Shown here: positions 1 to 9,889 of the stretch, piece by piece | How the letters are laid out: each line of letters opens with the position of its first letter | How positions within the stretch are numbered: the first letter of the stretch is position 1 | Assembly (NCBI GenBank): GCA_041392475.1 | Contig: JAWKLZ010000001.1 | Span: forward strand, 2,170,001-2,234,000 | Reading direction: 5' to 3' | Source: Chitinophagales bacterium | GTDB taxonomy: Bacteria > Bacteroidota > Bacteroidia > Chitinophagales > UBA2359 | DNA length: 64,000 nucleotides | Notes under the pieces: model-generated | Seen by the model: only the letters and a program-made list of their open reading frames with translations | Databases searched by the model: none | What the model was told of the DNA's origin: nothing | Translations under genes and position numbers: made by a program

Positions 1-6
1 CCACGG

Positions 7-3000
7 CTTTTAATCGTACCATATTGGAATTGAAACAAGACGATTTGAAAGCCGTCTTTGGCTTATCTTCACTTTTAATCGTACCATATTGGAATTGAAA
101 CGTTGTCCGTAATTTGGGTTGCTTTTCTTTCTGCGTCCTTTTAATCGTACCATATTGGAATTGAAACTGTTTTTATGTGGGATTGAAGAATAATTTGATT
201 TACTTTTAATCGTACCATATTGGAATTGAAACTCAATATCTTGTACTTCACTGCACCGCAACGCCCGACTTTTAATCGTACCATATTGGAATTGAAACAT
301 TCATCTACATTGAAAACAGTAATGTTACGGTCACTCTTTTAATCGTACCATATTGGAATTGAAACTTCTCTTTGGTGTAAGCAAAAGGATTGAAGTCATC
401 ACTTTTAATCGTACCATATTGGAATTGAAACTCCACAGTAAGTTCAAATCTCCACAAGAACTCATTCTTTTAATCGTACCATATTGGAATTGAAACATGT
501 CAAAATCCTTTAGTTGTGTTCTTAATGTGTACTTTTAATCGTACCATATTGGAATTGAAACTTCTTGCTTCATGTAATTTCTCGTAGCCTTTACGTTCTT
601 TTAATCGTACCATATTGGAATTGAAACAAAGCTAATGGCAGGTTTGTATAAGGAAATTTGGGTCTTTTAATCGTACCATATTGGAATTGAAACATAATTG
701 TTCCTTGCTTCTAATCTCGAACCATAGACTTTTAATCGTACCATATTGGAATTGAAACGACCAATCTTCGCAGTTGTCAAATTCTTTTTTTGATCTTTTA
801 ATCGTACCATATTGGAATTGAAACAAAATAGGTGTTTGCTGAAAGAATTGATGGGAGAGCTTTTAATCGTACCATATTGGAATTGAAACTTTCATCATGA
901 AAAGGGAATTTCATTTTCAAGCCTCCTTTTAATCGTACCATATTGGAATTGAAACAGCTTTAGATGCACAGAGAGAAGGTGCGTACAAAACTTTTAATCG
1001 TACCATATTGGAATTGAAACTTCTAATCGCAATTCTATTTGCATTCTCACTCACCCTTTTAATCGTACCATATTGGAATTGAAACAGTTTTAGGTGTCGG
1101 CTACTCACCATATTCAAGCCACTTTTAATCGTACCATATTGGAATTGAAACTTTTTTGCGATTATCATATTTGAATTGCTCATAGACTTTTAATCGTACC
1201 ATATTGGAATTGAAACTTGTTCTCCTTTCTTTGTTTTTTAGGGATATTTATGCTTTTAATCGTACCATATTGGAATTGAAACAAAGAAGGGGCAATCAAT
1301 GGATAGTAAGTCATCAAACTTTTAATCGTACCATATTGGAATTGAAACATTTCACAAGCAAAGAATATCCAAGACTTTTCCATCTTTTAATCGTACCATA
1401 TTGGAATTGAAACTTGTTTTGTTGGGTGTGTTGGTGTTGGATGCTTTGACTTTTAATCGTACCATATTGGAATTGAAACCTCATTGCTACGCATAAATGT
1501 TGTGCTTTTAATACACTTTTAATCGTACCATATTGGAATTGAAACAAAAGTCATACCAATCGCCAGTAGAGTAGGGCAAGCTTTTAATCGTACCATATTG
1601 GAATTGAAACAATAATCATAGTATCTTTACATCATCAAAGGAAATCTTTTAATCGTACCATATTGGAATTGAAACTTATTTGTTAGGTTGTTGCTATGTT
1701 GGTCTTGCAGCTTTTAATCGTACCATATTGGAATTGAAACTTGATTTAAGAAGTTTAGATGAGGTTGAAATTCCTACTTTTAATCGTACCATATTGGAAT
1801 TGAAACTTGATTTAAGAAGTTTAGATGAGGTTGAAATTCCTACTTTTAATCGTACCATATTGGAATTGAAACTTAAATAATGTAAATCGCTCCACATTGT
1901 TAATAGTTCTTTTAATCGTACCATATTGGAATTGAAACATCACAAGCTGAGTACCGTCAAAAATTAGTGGAGGCCTTTTAATCGTACCATATTGGAATTG
2001 AAACCTATAAATACAGCCCATCTATTTCTTCAACAATTTACTTTTAATCGTACCATATTGGAATTGAAACTTTTATAGGCCCTTGAAGCATAACACCACC
2101 CCGCTCTTTTAATCGTACCATATTGGAATTGAAACCTCAATACCTCCACCTCCACAGTTGCCAAGTTTTCTTTTAATCGTACCATATTGGAATTGAAACA
2201 TTGAAAGTTCAATTCTCGAATTTGTGCCTCAAAAACTTTTAATCGTACCATATTGGAATTGAAACTTTTGTATTCTCGATACAAACAATCGCCTTCGATG
2301 CTTTTAATCGTACCATATTGGAATTGAAACCTCGGATAGCAGAGGTACAGAGAGATAGTTTGAATGCTTTTAATCGTACCATATTGGAATTGAAACCGAA
2401 GCAGCAGCTAATAACCGACAACACCTGCAATCTTTTAATCGTACCATATTGGAATTGAAACCAGTTAGTTTATTCAATAGAGCTTAAAAACGGTACTTTT
2501 AATCGTACCATATTGGAATTGAAACTGTCACTTTTGTACTCTTCAAACGCCTGCTTCAAACTTTTAATCGTACCATATTGGAATTGAAACTGCAAAGTTT
2601 TTTCTTGACGTTGGCGAGTTGGTATCTTTTAATCGTACCATATTGGAATTGAAACAAGAATCTCAGCAACTTTTTGAACGCATAGAACATGCTTTTAATC
2701 GTACCATATTGGAATTGAAACTTTGCGCCTCCGAAGCGGTTTGATAATGCGATTACCTTTTAATCGTACCATATTGGAATTGAAACAAACGGCACTACGC
2801 CGTTTGCACACACGTTGTACACTTTTAATCGTACCATATTGGAATTGAAACTAGTGGTGCTGCTGCTCACATTTCAGCAGTGCAGCACTTTTAATCGTAC
2901 CATATTGGAATTGAAACGATAAAAAGTAAATAATGAATAAAAAAGCATACAGCCTTTTAATCGTACCATATTGGAATTGAAACTCAATCACTGCTGCATA

Positions 3001-6000
3001 GATAAGCGATTGAAGTCTACTTTTAATCGTACCATATTGGAATTGAAACTTCAAAGGCTTCATCATCTTTTTCAAATTGAGATTCTTTTAATCGTACCAT
3101 ATTGGAATTGAAACTAAATCTTTGGTGGGGTTGTACAAAAGTTCACGCACTTTTAATCGTACCATATTGGAATTGAAACTCATTTAGCGAGGTTTCAAGG
3201 CTGCTAAAAACAGACTTTTAATCGTACCATATTGGAATTGAAACTTCAAAAACCCAATACTATGCATCACCCCCTTCCTCTTTTAATCGTACCATATTGG
3301 AATTGAAACATACTCCTCATCTTTAAAATAAATTCTACCTTCCCACTTTTAATCGTACCATATTGGAATTGAAACTATAAGTTGAATTGTCATCTGATAG
3401 ATGAATTTGACCTTTTAATCGTACCATATTGGAATTGAAACTGCACTACTCGCCGAAACATTTGAGCATAAATTGGTCTTTTAATCGTACCATATTGGAA
3501 TTGAAACATCATAGCTACCACCCCTTGAACTCTCTTTCCGAAACTTTTAATCGTACCATATTGGAATTGAAACACTACAACTGTAGAAACTAGGTTTACT
3601 ACTTTCATCTTTTAATCGTACCATATTGGAATTGAAACAGCGGTTTGATAATGCGATTACGTTTTGGGATGGTCTTTTAATCGTACCATATTGGAATTGA
3701 AACAGCGTTTTGAGTTGTTCCCTTTCTCCCAAATACGCTCTTTTAATCGTACCATATTGGAATTGAAACAATGAAAGCGGAAATCGAAGCATTGAAAAAA
3801 CAGCCCTTTTAATCGTACCATATTGGAATTGAAACACTTCTTTGGAATAAACATAATGTTTTGTTTTTTGCTTTTAATCGTACCATATTGGAATTGAAAC
3901 TTTCTAAACACTTAGAAACAACTAATTCTTTAGTTCTTTTAATCGTACCATATTGGAATTGAAACATATCATTAGTACCTCTAACATCCACCAATATCAT
4001 TCTTTTAATCGTACCATATTGGAATTGAAACGATTGGCTTGTGTTGCCGATTGCTCGTCATATTTCTCTTTTAATCGTACCATATTGGAATTGAAACAAA
4101 GCCAAGTTTTTTCAGGCACTGCATTTTCCTTCTTTTAATCGTACCATATTGGAATTGAAACATGAAATAGGCAATTACTTTTATCATTTCCTCACTTCTT
4201 TTAATCGTACCATATTGGAATTGAAACTCATTTTCAAGGCAAGTAAAACCGAAACCACAGGCTTTTAATCGTACCATATTGGAATTGAAACACTGCTTCG
4301 TATGCCTGCCTCTCTGCTTCCAATAGCTTTTAATCGTACCATATTGGAATTGAAACTTGACTTGATTCTCTGCAATATCTCTCGCCCTTTGCTTTTAATC
4401 GTACCATATTGGAATTGAAACTTAAAGTCAAACGACAACAACAACGGGTCATCAGCACTTTTAATCGTACCATATTGGAATTGAAACTCAATTTTGATGG
4501 TGAAATGTTCCACGTAAGAATTCTTTTAATCGTACCATATTGGAATTGAAACAACCCTAATACCTACTTCTGTGTCTGTGCAAATCCCTTTTAATCGTAC
4601 CATATTGGAATTGAAACTGTAGAAATAATCCGAAGGAAACTCCTTAGCCAACTTTTAATCGTACCATATTGGAATTGAAATGTCTGGCGTTGGGGATTCG
4701 ATTGTCACTTCTTCGGACTTTTAATCGTACCATATTGGAATTGAAACCGCTTGACTGCCATATCATAAGCGAGGCTTTTTTATCTTTTAATCGTACCATA
4801 TTGGAATTGAAACAATTATTTATCGAAAAATTGAAATTAAAGTTATGAGCTTTTAATCGTACCATATTGGAATTGAAACAATTGTCTTCCATCTGGGGGG
4901 CAGGCGTGGTTTGCCTTTTAATCGTACCATATTGGAATTGAAACTTATTTATTTCTTTTTTATTAGTTGAGCATTATAAACTTTTAATCGTACCATATTG
5001 GAATTGAAACCCCAAGAATTGCGCCCCAAATCTTGCATATATTTTCTTTTAATCGTACCATATTGGAATTGAAACAAGTATCGGCACAACTTCCGTCAGG
5101 GCATTGTACTTCTTTTAATCGTACCATATTGGAATTGAAACATTTTCGGGATAGTTTCGGTTTTGTACCTTTTTTTCTTTTAATCGTACCATATTGGAAT
5201 TGAAACCCGATTGTAAGCGCAACAGCAACAGTGCAAACAACCTTTTAATCGTACCATATTGGAATTGAAACAAAATGAATCTAATTTTACTGATATTGCT
5301 CGTTCTCTTTTAATCGTACCATATTGGAATTGAAACTTGATATGAATAACTCCCCCCATCACCGGGTCTTTACTTTTAATCGTACCATATTGGAATTGAA
5401 ACATATTCGGGGTCGTTTGGGTCGTAGTTGAGCAATTCTTTTAATCGTACCATATTGGAATTGAAACTATTTGCTGCGTATGATTCAGCTAATTTATTAT
5501 TGTCTTTTAATCGTACCATATTGGAATTGAAACATCATAGCTCCCCCCCCTACTGCTCTCTTTCCGAACTTTTAATCGTACCATATTGGAATTGAAACAT
5601 CGAAGTGAAATGGAATGGCAAGGCGTTTATTGAACTTTTAATCGTACCATATTGGAATTGAAACACTGTCATTGTCACCACATCAAGCGGCCTAATTGAA
5701 CTTTTAATCGTACCATATTGGAATTGAAACTTCAGCCACCAAATTACTGCCATCTTTCACCACATTCTTTTAATCGTACCATATTGGAATTGAAACTCAT
5801 TAAAAAATACACCGACAACCTAATCCAAGGAGCTTTTAATCGTACCATATTGGAATTGAAACTCATTCACTTTAAATGTTGCCAACTTCACACCCCACTT
5901 TTAATCGTACCATATTGGAATTGAAACTTGGCAAGTCTTCGGTGGCATCGGTTTTGAACTCGGCTTTTAATCGTACCATATTGGAATTGAAACATTGTGA

Positions 6001-6780
6001 GTATAATCACACTCTGAAATTTCAGCGTACTTTTAATCGTACCATATTGGAATTGAAACATTATTGTGGTTTTGGACGACTTTAATAATATACCACTTTT
6101 AATCGTACCATATTGGAATTGAAACTCAACACTTCGTCAGGTATTGATTCATACCTCTGTCTTTTAATCGTACCATATTGGAATTGAAACATCACTAAAA
6201 GTTCACAAAAAATTCTATGCCGACACTTTTAATCGTACCATATTGGAATTGAAACTGTTGAAAATCGCTTCATCTTCTTTCAGTATCTTTCTTTTAATCG
6301 TACCATATTGGAATTGAAACTGTTGAAAATCGCTTCATCTTCTTTCAGTATCTTTCTTTTAATCGTACCATATTGGAATTGAAACACTTCATCGTCTATA
6401 AGAATTTATAAAAACTATCATCTTTTAATCGTACCATATTGGAATTGAAACATTATTGGCGGATAATGTAGGCGACTGCAAAAGCTACTTTTAATCGTAC
6501 CATATTGGAATTGAAACATCATAAACATGGTTCTAAACAATAGTGCCGTTTGCTTTTAATCGTACCATATTGGAATTGAAACTTCACGGGCATTAAGGGT
6601 TTGAGCATAGATAACGACTTTTAATCGTACCATATTGGAATTGAAACATTGTGATAGTTGGCGCATTTAGATAAAGCGGTTGATACTTTTAATCGTACCA
6701 TATTGGAATTGAAACTAATCGTTATTTTTATGTCATAGCTCACGCCGTCACTTTTAATCGTACCATATTGGAATTGAAAC
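7..6780 (+). CRISPR. CRISPR array, 104 repeats of 30 bp, left end outside the window
   Basis: A 30-bp repeat starting CTTTTAATCGTACC and ending GGAATTGAAAC recurs 104 times with starts at 7, 72, 138, 203 and so on up to 6751. Spacers are 34-38 bp, mostly 35-36. Positions 1-6 are the end of a further spacer, so the array continues to the left. All repeats I read are identical except the one at 4652-4681, whose last base is T instead of C. The 3' end ATTGAAAC is the typical 8-nt 5' handle of Cas6-processed crRNAs in type I-B and type III systems, which puts transcription on the plus strand and the leader to the left. TTTTAAT and ATTGAAA can pair across the repeat (one T-G wobble). No cas gene lies in this window, so the subtype is an inference. 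Two spacers occur twice in tandem (1741-1776/1807-1842 and 6256-6290/6321-6355). Confidence 0.99.
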
Positions 6781-6816
6781 TGATATTCAACATCCCTAAT
6801 CTCTGGCAAACTATAA

Positions 6817-6852
6817 CTTTTAAGGCTATTGTCCTATCATAGAACAATAGCC
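6817..6852 (+). repeat. Decayed terminal CRISPR repeat followed by a hairpin
   Basis: After the last intact repeat (ends 6780) comes 36 bp of spacer-length sequence and then CTTTTAA at 6817-6823, the first seven bases of the repeat, after which similarity stops. This marks the right side as the old, trailer end. The sequence continues at once into an inverted repeat: GGCTATTGT (6824-6832) pairs with ACAATAGCC (6844-6852), with CTAT/ATAG inside it. No T-run follows, so a terminator role is possible but unproven. Confidence 0.6.
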
Positions 6853-6866
6853 ATACAAATGAAGTT

Positions 6867-7124
6867 ATGACTTTGACTTCCTTTGTCAAAGATACAGTAC
6901 TGTATCATTTGAATGTGAATTTTGACAAGACCTTTATCAGCACACTCAAAAATGGAAGACTCGTAGAAATAGATAGTTTGTACAATGAACCTTTGACCTT
7001 GTGGGCCGGCTTTCCCAATTTGAATACAACTAAAAATGGTTTTATCTATTTCATCAATACAAGAGGAGTGAATAGCTTTGTAGAATTAGATCGAGATTCC
7101 CTCAGAACCATTATATTTGAATAA
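6867..7124 (+). CDS. Small hypothetical protein overlapping kdsA
   Basis: An 85-codon frame starting with ATG at 6867 and ending eight bases inside kdsA. I do not recognise the family. The translation has no membrane segment or signal peptide and looks like a compact soluble domain (FVKDTVLYHLNVNFDK at the start, FINTRGVNSFVELDRD near the end). The overlap with kdsA and the lack of a separate promoter for kdsA suggest co-transcription and translational coupling. It lies just after the trailer end of the CRISPR array, but nothing ties it to CRISPR function. Confidence 0.55.
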   Translation: MTLTSFVKDTVLYHLNVNFDKTFISTLKNGRLVEIDSLYNEPLTLWAGFPNLNTTKNGFIYFINTRGVNSFVELDRDSLRTIIFE

Positions 7125-7956
7125 CAAAAAACACAACAATACCTTGATAAACAACATTCCACAAATCCAACACCTATCTGCAAACAACTTTTTCTTGATT
7201 GCAGGGCCTTGTGCCGTAGAAAGCGAATCACTTTGTATGGAAGTCGCCGAAAAGGTCAAAGCCATCACCGATAAGCTGCAAATTCCCTACATTTTCAAGG
7301 GTTCGTACCGAAAAGCCAACCGTTCTCGTTTGGATTCATTTACAGGAATTGGCGACGAAAAAGCCTTGAAAATTTTAGCGAAAGTACGTGCTGAAATAGG
7401 TGTACCTGTCACGACCGATATTCATGCGGACGAAGAAGCAGCAATGGCTGCGGAATACGTGGATGTGCTGCAAATTCCCGCTTTTATGTGCCGTCAAACG
7501 AGCTTGTTGGTCGCTGCTGCAAAAACGGGGAAAGTGGTTAGTATCAAAAAAGGACAGTTTTTGTCGCCAGAAGCCATGCAGTTTGCGATTGACAAAGTGC
7601 GGCAATCTGGTAATGAGCAAATTTTTGCGATAGAGCGTGGAACGACTTTTGGTTACCAAGATATGGTGGTGGATTACCGAGGTATTCCGACTATGCAAAG
7701 TATGGGTGTCCCTGTGGTACTGGACTGCACACACTCCCTTCAAAAACCCAATCAAAATTCTGGCGTGACAGGCGGTATTCCACAATTGATCGAAACGATT
7801 GCCAAAGCGGGCATTGCAGTAAGCGCAGATGGCTTGTTTATCGAGACACATCCAGACCCTTCAGTAGCAAAATCGGATGGAGCAAATATGTTGCCTTTGT
7901 ACAAATTAGAAAATTTATTGACACGATTGGTGAGAATTCGTCAGGCAATTTTGTAA
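7117..7956 (+). CDS. kdsA: 3-deoxy-8-phosphooctulonate synthase (KDO-8-P synthase)
   Basis: 279 residues, the usual length. Condenses phosphoenolpyruvate with arabinose 5-phosphate to KDO 8-phosphate, the first committed step toward the KDO of lipopolysaccharide; cytoplasmic TIM barrel. Family motifs are all present: FFLIAGPCAVES near residue 27, FKGSYRKANRSR (PEP and phosphate binding), GVPVTTDIH, LQIPAFMCRQTSLL, KKGQFLSPE, FAIERGTTFGY, VVLDCTHSLQ and FIETHPDPSVAKSDG. The start is TTG at 7117; no ATG is available before the conserved N-terminal strand, and the frame overlaps the preceding small gene by 8 bp. Confidence 0.97.
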   Translation: MNNKKHNNTLINNIPQIQHLSANNFFLIAGPCAVESESLCMEVAEKVKAITDKLQIPYIFKGSYRKANRSRLDSFTGIGDEKALKILAKVRAEIGVPVTTDIHADEEAAMAAEYVDVLQIPAFMCRQTSLLVAAAKTGKVVSIKKGQFLSPEAMQFAIDKVRQSGNEQIFAIERGTTFGYQDMVVDYRGIPTMQSMGVPVVLDCTHSLQKPNQNSGVTGGIPQLIETIAKAGIAVSADGLFIETHPDPSVAKSDGANMLPLYKLENLLTRLVRIRQAIL

Positions 7957-8033
7957 TTTTGTGGTGTTTGTTTTTTTTGAAGTTTGACCTGCTCAGTTAA
8001 AACAAATTTGATTTCCTGATTTTTTAAAAAATA

Positions 8034-8942
8034 ATGAAGAAACTATTACTTTCCCTTTTTCTACTAATCATTGGTATTCAAAACACTATCAACGATTCAT
8101 CTATTCAAGCTTTTGAGATAGACAACTGTGATGTGCTGCAAAAAACGCTGGAAAATTGGTGTTGGGTAGAATCCACACCCATTTCTACTCCTTCAATTGC
8201 AGCGGTAGCTAAAAAAAATCACCCAACTGCAAAGGCAAAAAAAGCGGCAGAAAAAATCATAGACGAAGTTCCTGTTGCAGATTTTCGATACACGAGTTAC
8301 CGCCCTGTTATTGCAGCCCAAAACTATGATGCAAGTCTTCGTGAAATTGACCAACACCGTAGAACCTTGGCCAAATCCCTCCAAAAAGCGAAACAAACGA
8401 GCGATATTGACCAGATTTTTGCAGACGCTGAATATATGTTTACCAATGCTTTGACAGAACATTTGTTGCCCAAATGGTATGGCACATTGTGGGATTTTTA
8501 TGGGCATTGTGAAAGACCACAAGAAGGGTTTATTGCCTGTGGATATTTGGTTTCCACCAATTTAAAACACATGGGTATCAACATCAATCACTACACTATG
8601 GCGCAACAATGGCCTATCAATATGGTGCAAAGTTTGGTAGAGGAACAAGATATTCAACACCTCTATAGTCGAAGTCGATCTATCGAAGTTTTAGAAACTT
8701 TAGGATATGGTTTTTACATTGTAGGGCTGGACAAACATGTAGGTTTTATTCGATACGATGAAACAGGAATGACTTTTATTCACTCCAATTATACATCAGG
8801 AAATCAAGCCGTTGTAGCAGAACCTATTCGCTCTTCGGTCGCCTATACTCTAACACAGAATTATTACCTTGCCAAACTTTCCGACAACCGAGATTTTTTG
8901 ACCAAATGGCTGAAAGGTAAGCGGTTCAGGGTAGTGAAGTGA
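8034..8942 (+). CDS. Secreted papain-like (NlpC/P60-type fold) protein, possible cell-wall peptidase
   Basis: 302 residues with an N-terminal hydrophobic signal (KKLLLSLFLLIIG). The first half after the signal is Ala/Lys rich and poorly conserved in appearance. The C-terminal half has the layout of a papain-fold hydrolase: a cysteine in GFIACGYLVS at about residue 175, a histidine in LDKHVGFIRY at about 240, and a polar third position in FIHSNY at about 255. This Cys-His-His/Asn order is that of NlpC/P60 and CHAP domains, which cut peptidoglycan peptides or amide bonds in the periplasm. The assignment is by motif order only. It follows kdsA by 77 bp and ends before a strong bidirectional terminator. 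Confidence 0.6.
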   Translation: MKKLLLSLFLLIIGIQNTINDSSIQAFEIDNCDVLQKTLENWCWVESTPISTPSIAAVAKKNHPTAKAKKAAEKIIDEVPVADFRYTSYRPVIAAQNYDASLREIDQHRRTLAKSLQKAKQTSDIDQIFADAEYMFTNALTEHLLPKWYGTLWDFYGHCERPQEGFIACGYLVSTNLKHMGININHYTMAQQWPINMVQSLVEEQDIQHLYSRSRSIEVLETLGYGFYIVGLDKHVGFIRYDETGMTFIHSNYTSGNQAVVAEPIRSSVAYTLTQNYYLAKLSDNRDFLTKWLKGKRFRVVK

Positions 8943-8966
8943 AGTCAATATCAATAATTCAAGCAT

Positions 8967-9010
8967 AAAAAATGCCCGATAACAATTGATTGCTATCGGG
9001 CATTTTTTTT
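8967..9010. terminator. Bidirectional rho-independent terminator
   Basis: AAAAAATGCCCGATA (8967-8981) pairs with TATCGGGCATTTTTT (8994-9008), loop about 12 nt, with an A-run before and a T-run after. It separates the convergent genes ending at 8942 (+) and 9037 (-). Confidence 0.95.
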
Positions 9011-9036
9011 ATGAAAAGAAATGGATTTTTTGAGGA

Positions 9037-9765
9037 TTAATCTCTCAAGTCAACCCACTCATATTTTGCATAATCTGCTTTTTTCATCACAAAAAAGCTG
9101 TCTGCCAATTCTTTGTTTGTTTGGTAATTGTCGAGGAAGAAAGTGAAAGTAGTGCCACTTTTTTCAAAAACCTTTGCTTTGACAAGCATATTAGTTGCCT
9201 TTTCAAAAAACAATCGAACTTTGAAATAAGGAATATCTTTGCTTTTGGGAGTCAGGTCAATGACTGCTACCGCTTTACCATCTTCCACAGCTTCTTCCTT
9301 AAAAACTGCATAGAAATCTTTTTTGTAAATACTAAACAACATTTGTGGCGACAATTCTCCATCATCTTCACTGCTGTCAGTCACTTGTACTTCTCCTTCA
9401 TCACCATATAAAAACAAAGTCCAAACACTTGCACCATCCGAACGACGCTCAAAATCTTTGTTTTCCATGCGGTATTTGTCCCCTTTCATATAGAGTTTGC
9501 CTTTTTGGGTTTCTTTCACACCTGCATCTGGATTTTCGATATTGAAGGTAAAATCTGCAATGACAGAACTGTATGCAGCTATTTTTCTGCTAAATTTATC
9601 CAAAATGGATTGTGCACGGGCATCTTCTTTCACTGGATTGAGCGGCACAACGGACCATTCATAATCTGTATTTAGGAAGAAAAATGGAGTGGTATTTGAG
9701 GCTGTCAATGCAGCGTTTGTAAGTAAACAAGTCATTAAAAAGACTACTAAAGTTCTCATATACAT
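9037..9765 (-). CDS. LolA-like outer membrane lipoprotein carrier family protein
   Basis: 242 residues with a cleavable signal peptide (MRTLVVFLMTCLLTNAALTAS). The mature part has the LolA/LolB half-barrel pattern: an early helix (AQSILDKFSRKIAAYSSVIADF), then strands with KGKLYMKGDKYRMEN, DGASVWTLFLYGDEGEVQV, and a late PYFKVRLFFEKATNMLVKAKVFEKSGTTFTFFLDNYQTN. Members bind lipoproteins in the periplasm and hand them to the outer membrane. It lies 124 bp downstream of ftsK on the same strand, an arrangement common in Bacteroidota. The family match is by pattern; a strict carrier function is inferred. Confidence 0.8.
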   Translation of the reverse strand: MYMRTLVVFLMTCLLTNAALTASNTTPFFFLNTDYEWSVVPLNPVKEDARAQSILDKFSRKIAAYSSVIADFTFNIENPDAGVKETQKGKLYMKGDKYRMENKDFERRSDGASVWTLFLYGDEGEVQVTDSSEDDGELSPQMLFSIYKKDFYAVFKEEAVEDGKAVAVIDLTPKSKDIPYFKVRLFFEKATNMLVKAKVFEKSGTTFTFFLDNYQTNKELADSFFVMKKADYAKYEWVDLRD

Positions 9766-9889
9766 TATTTTATGTTAATTCAATAAACACTTTCTGCAAA
9801 TCATTCACTTCAATGAATGACCAATCAATTTTAGTATTCACTTAATTTTTAGACAAAGGTAGGATGTATATGTTTAATCCAGAAATGAA

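Noticed and set aside
10..6809. Many ORFs of 60-96 codons with repeated FQFQYGTIK, FNSNMVRLK or FNRTILELK
   Set aside because: They are the CRISPR repeat translated in different frames; none is a gene.
7375..7851. 158-codon frame antisense to kdsA, and similar long antisense frames at 17293-17784, 50036-50626 and 10454-10858
   Set aside because: Each lies fully inside a well-supported gene on the other strand and shows no domain of its own.
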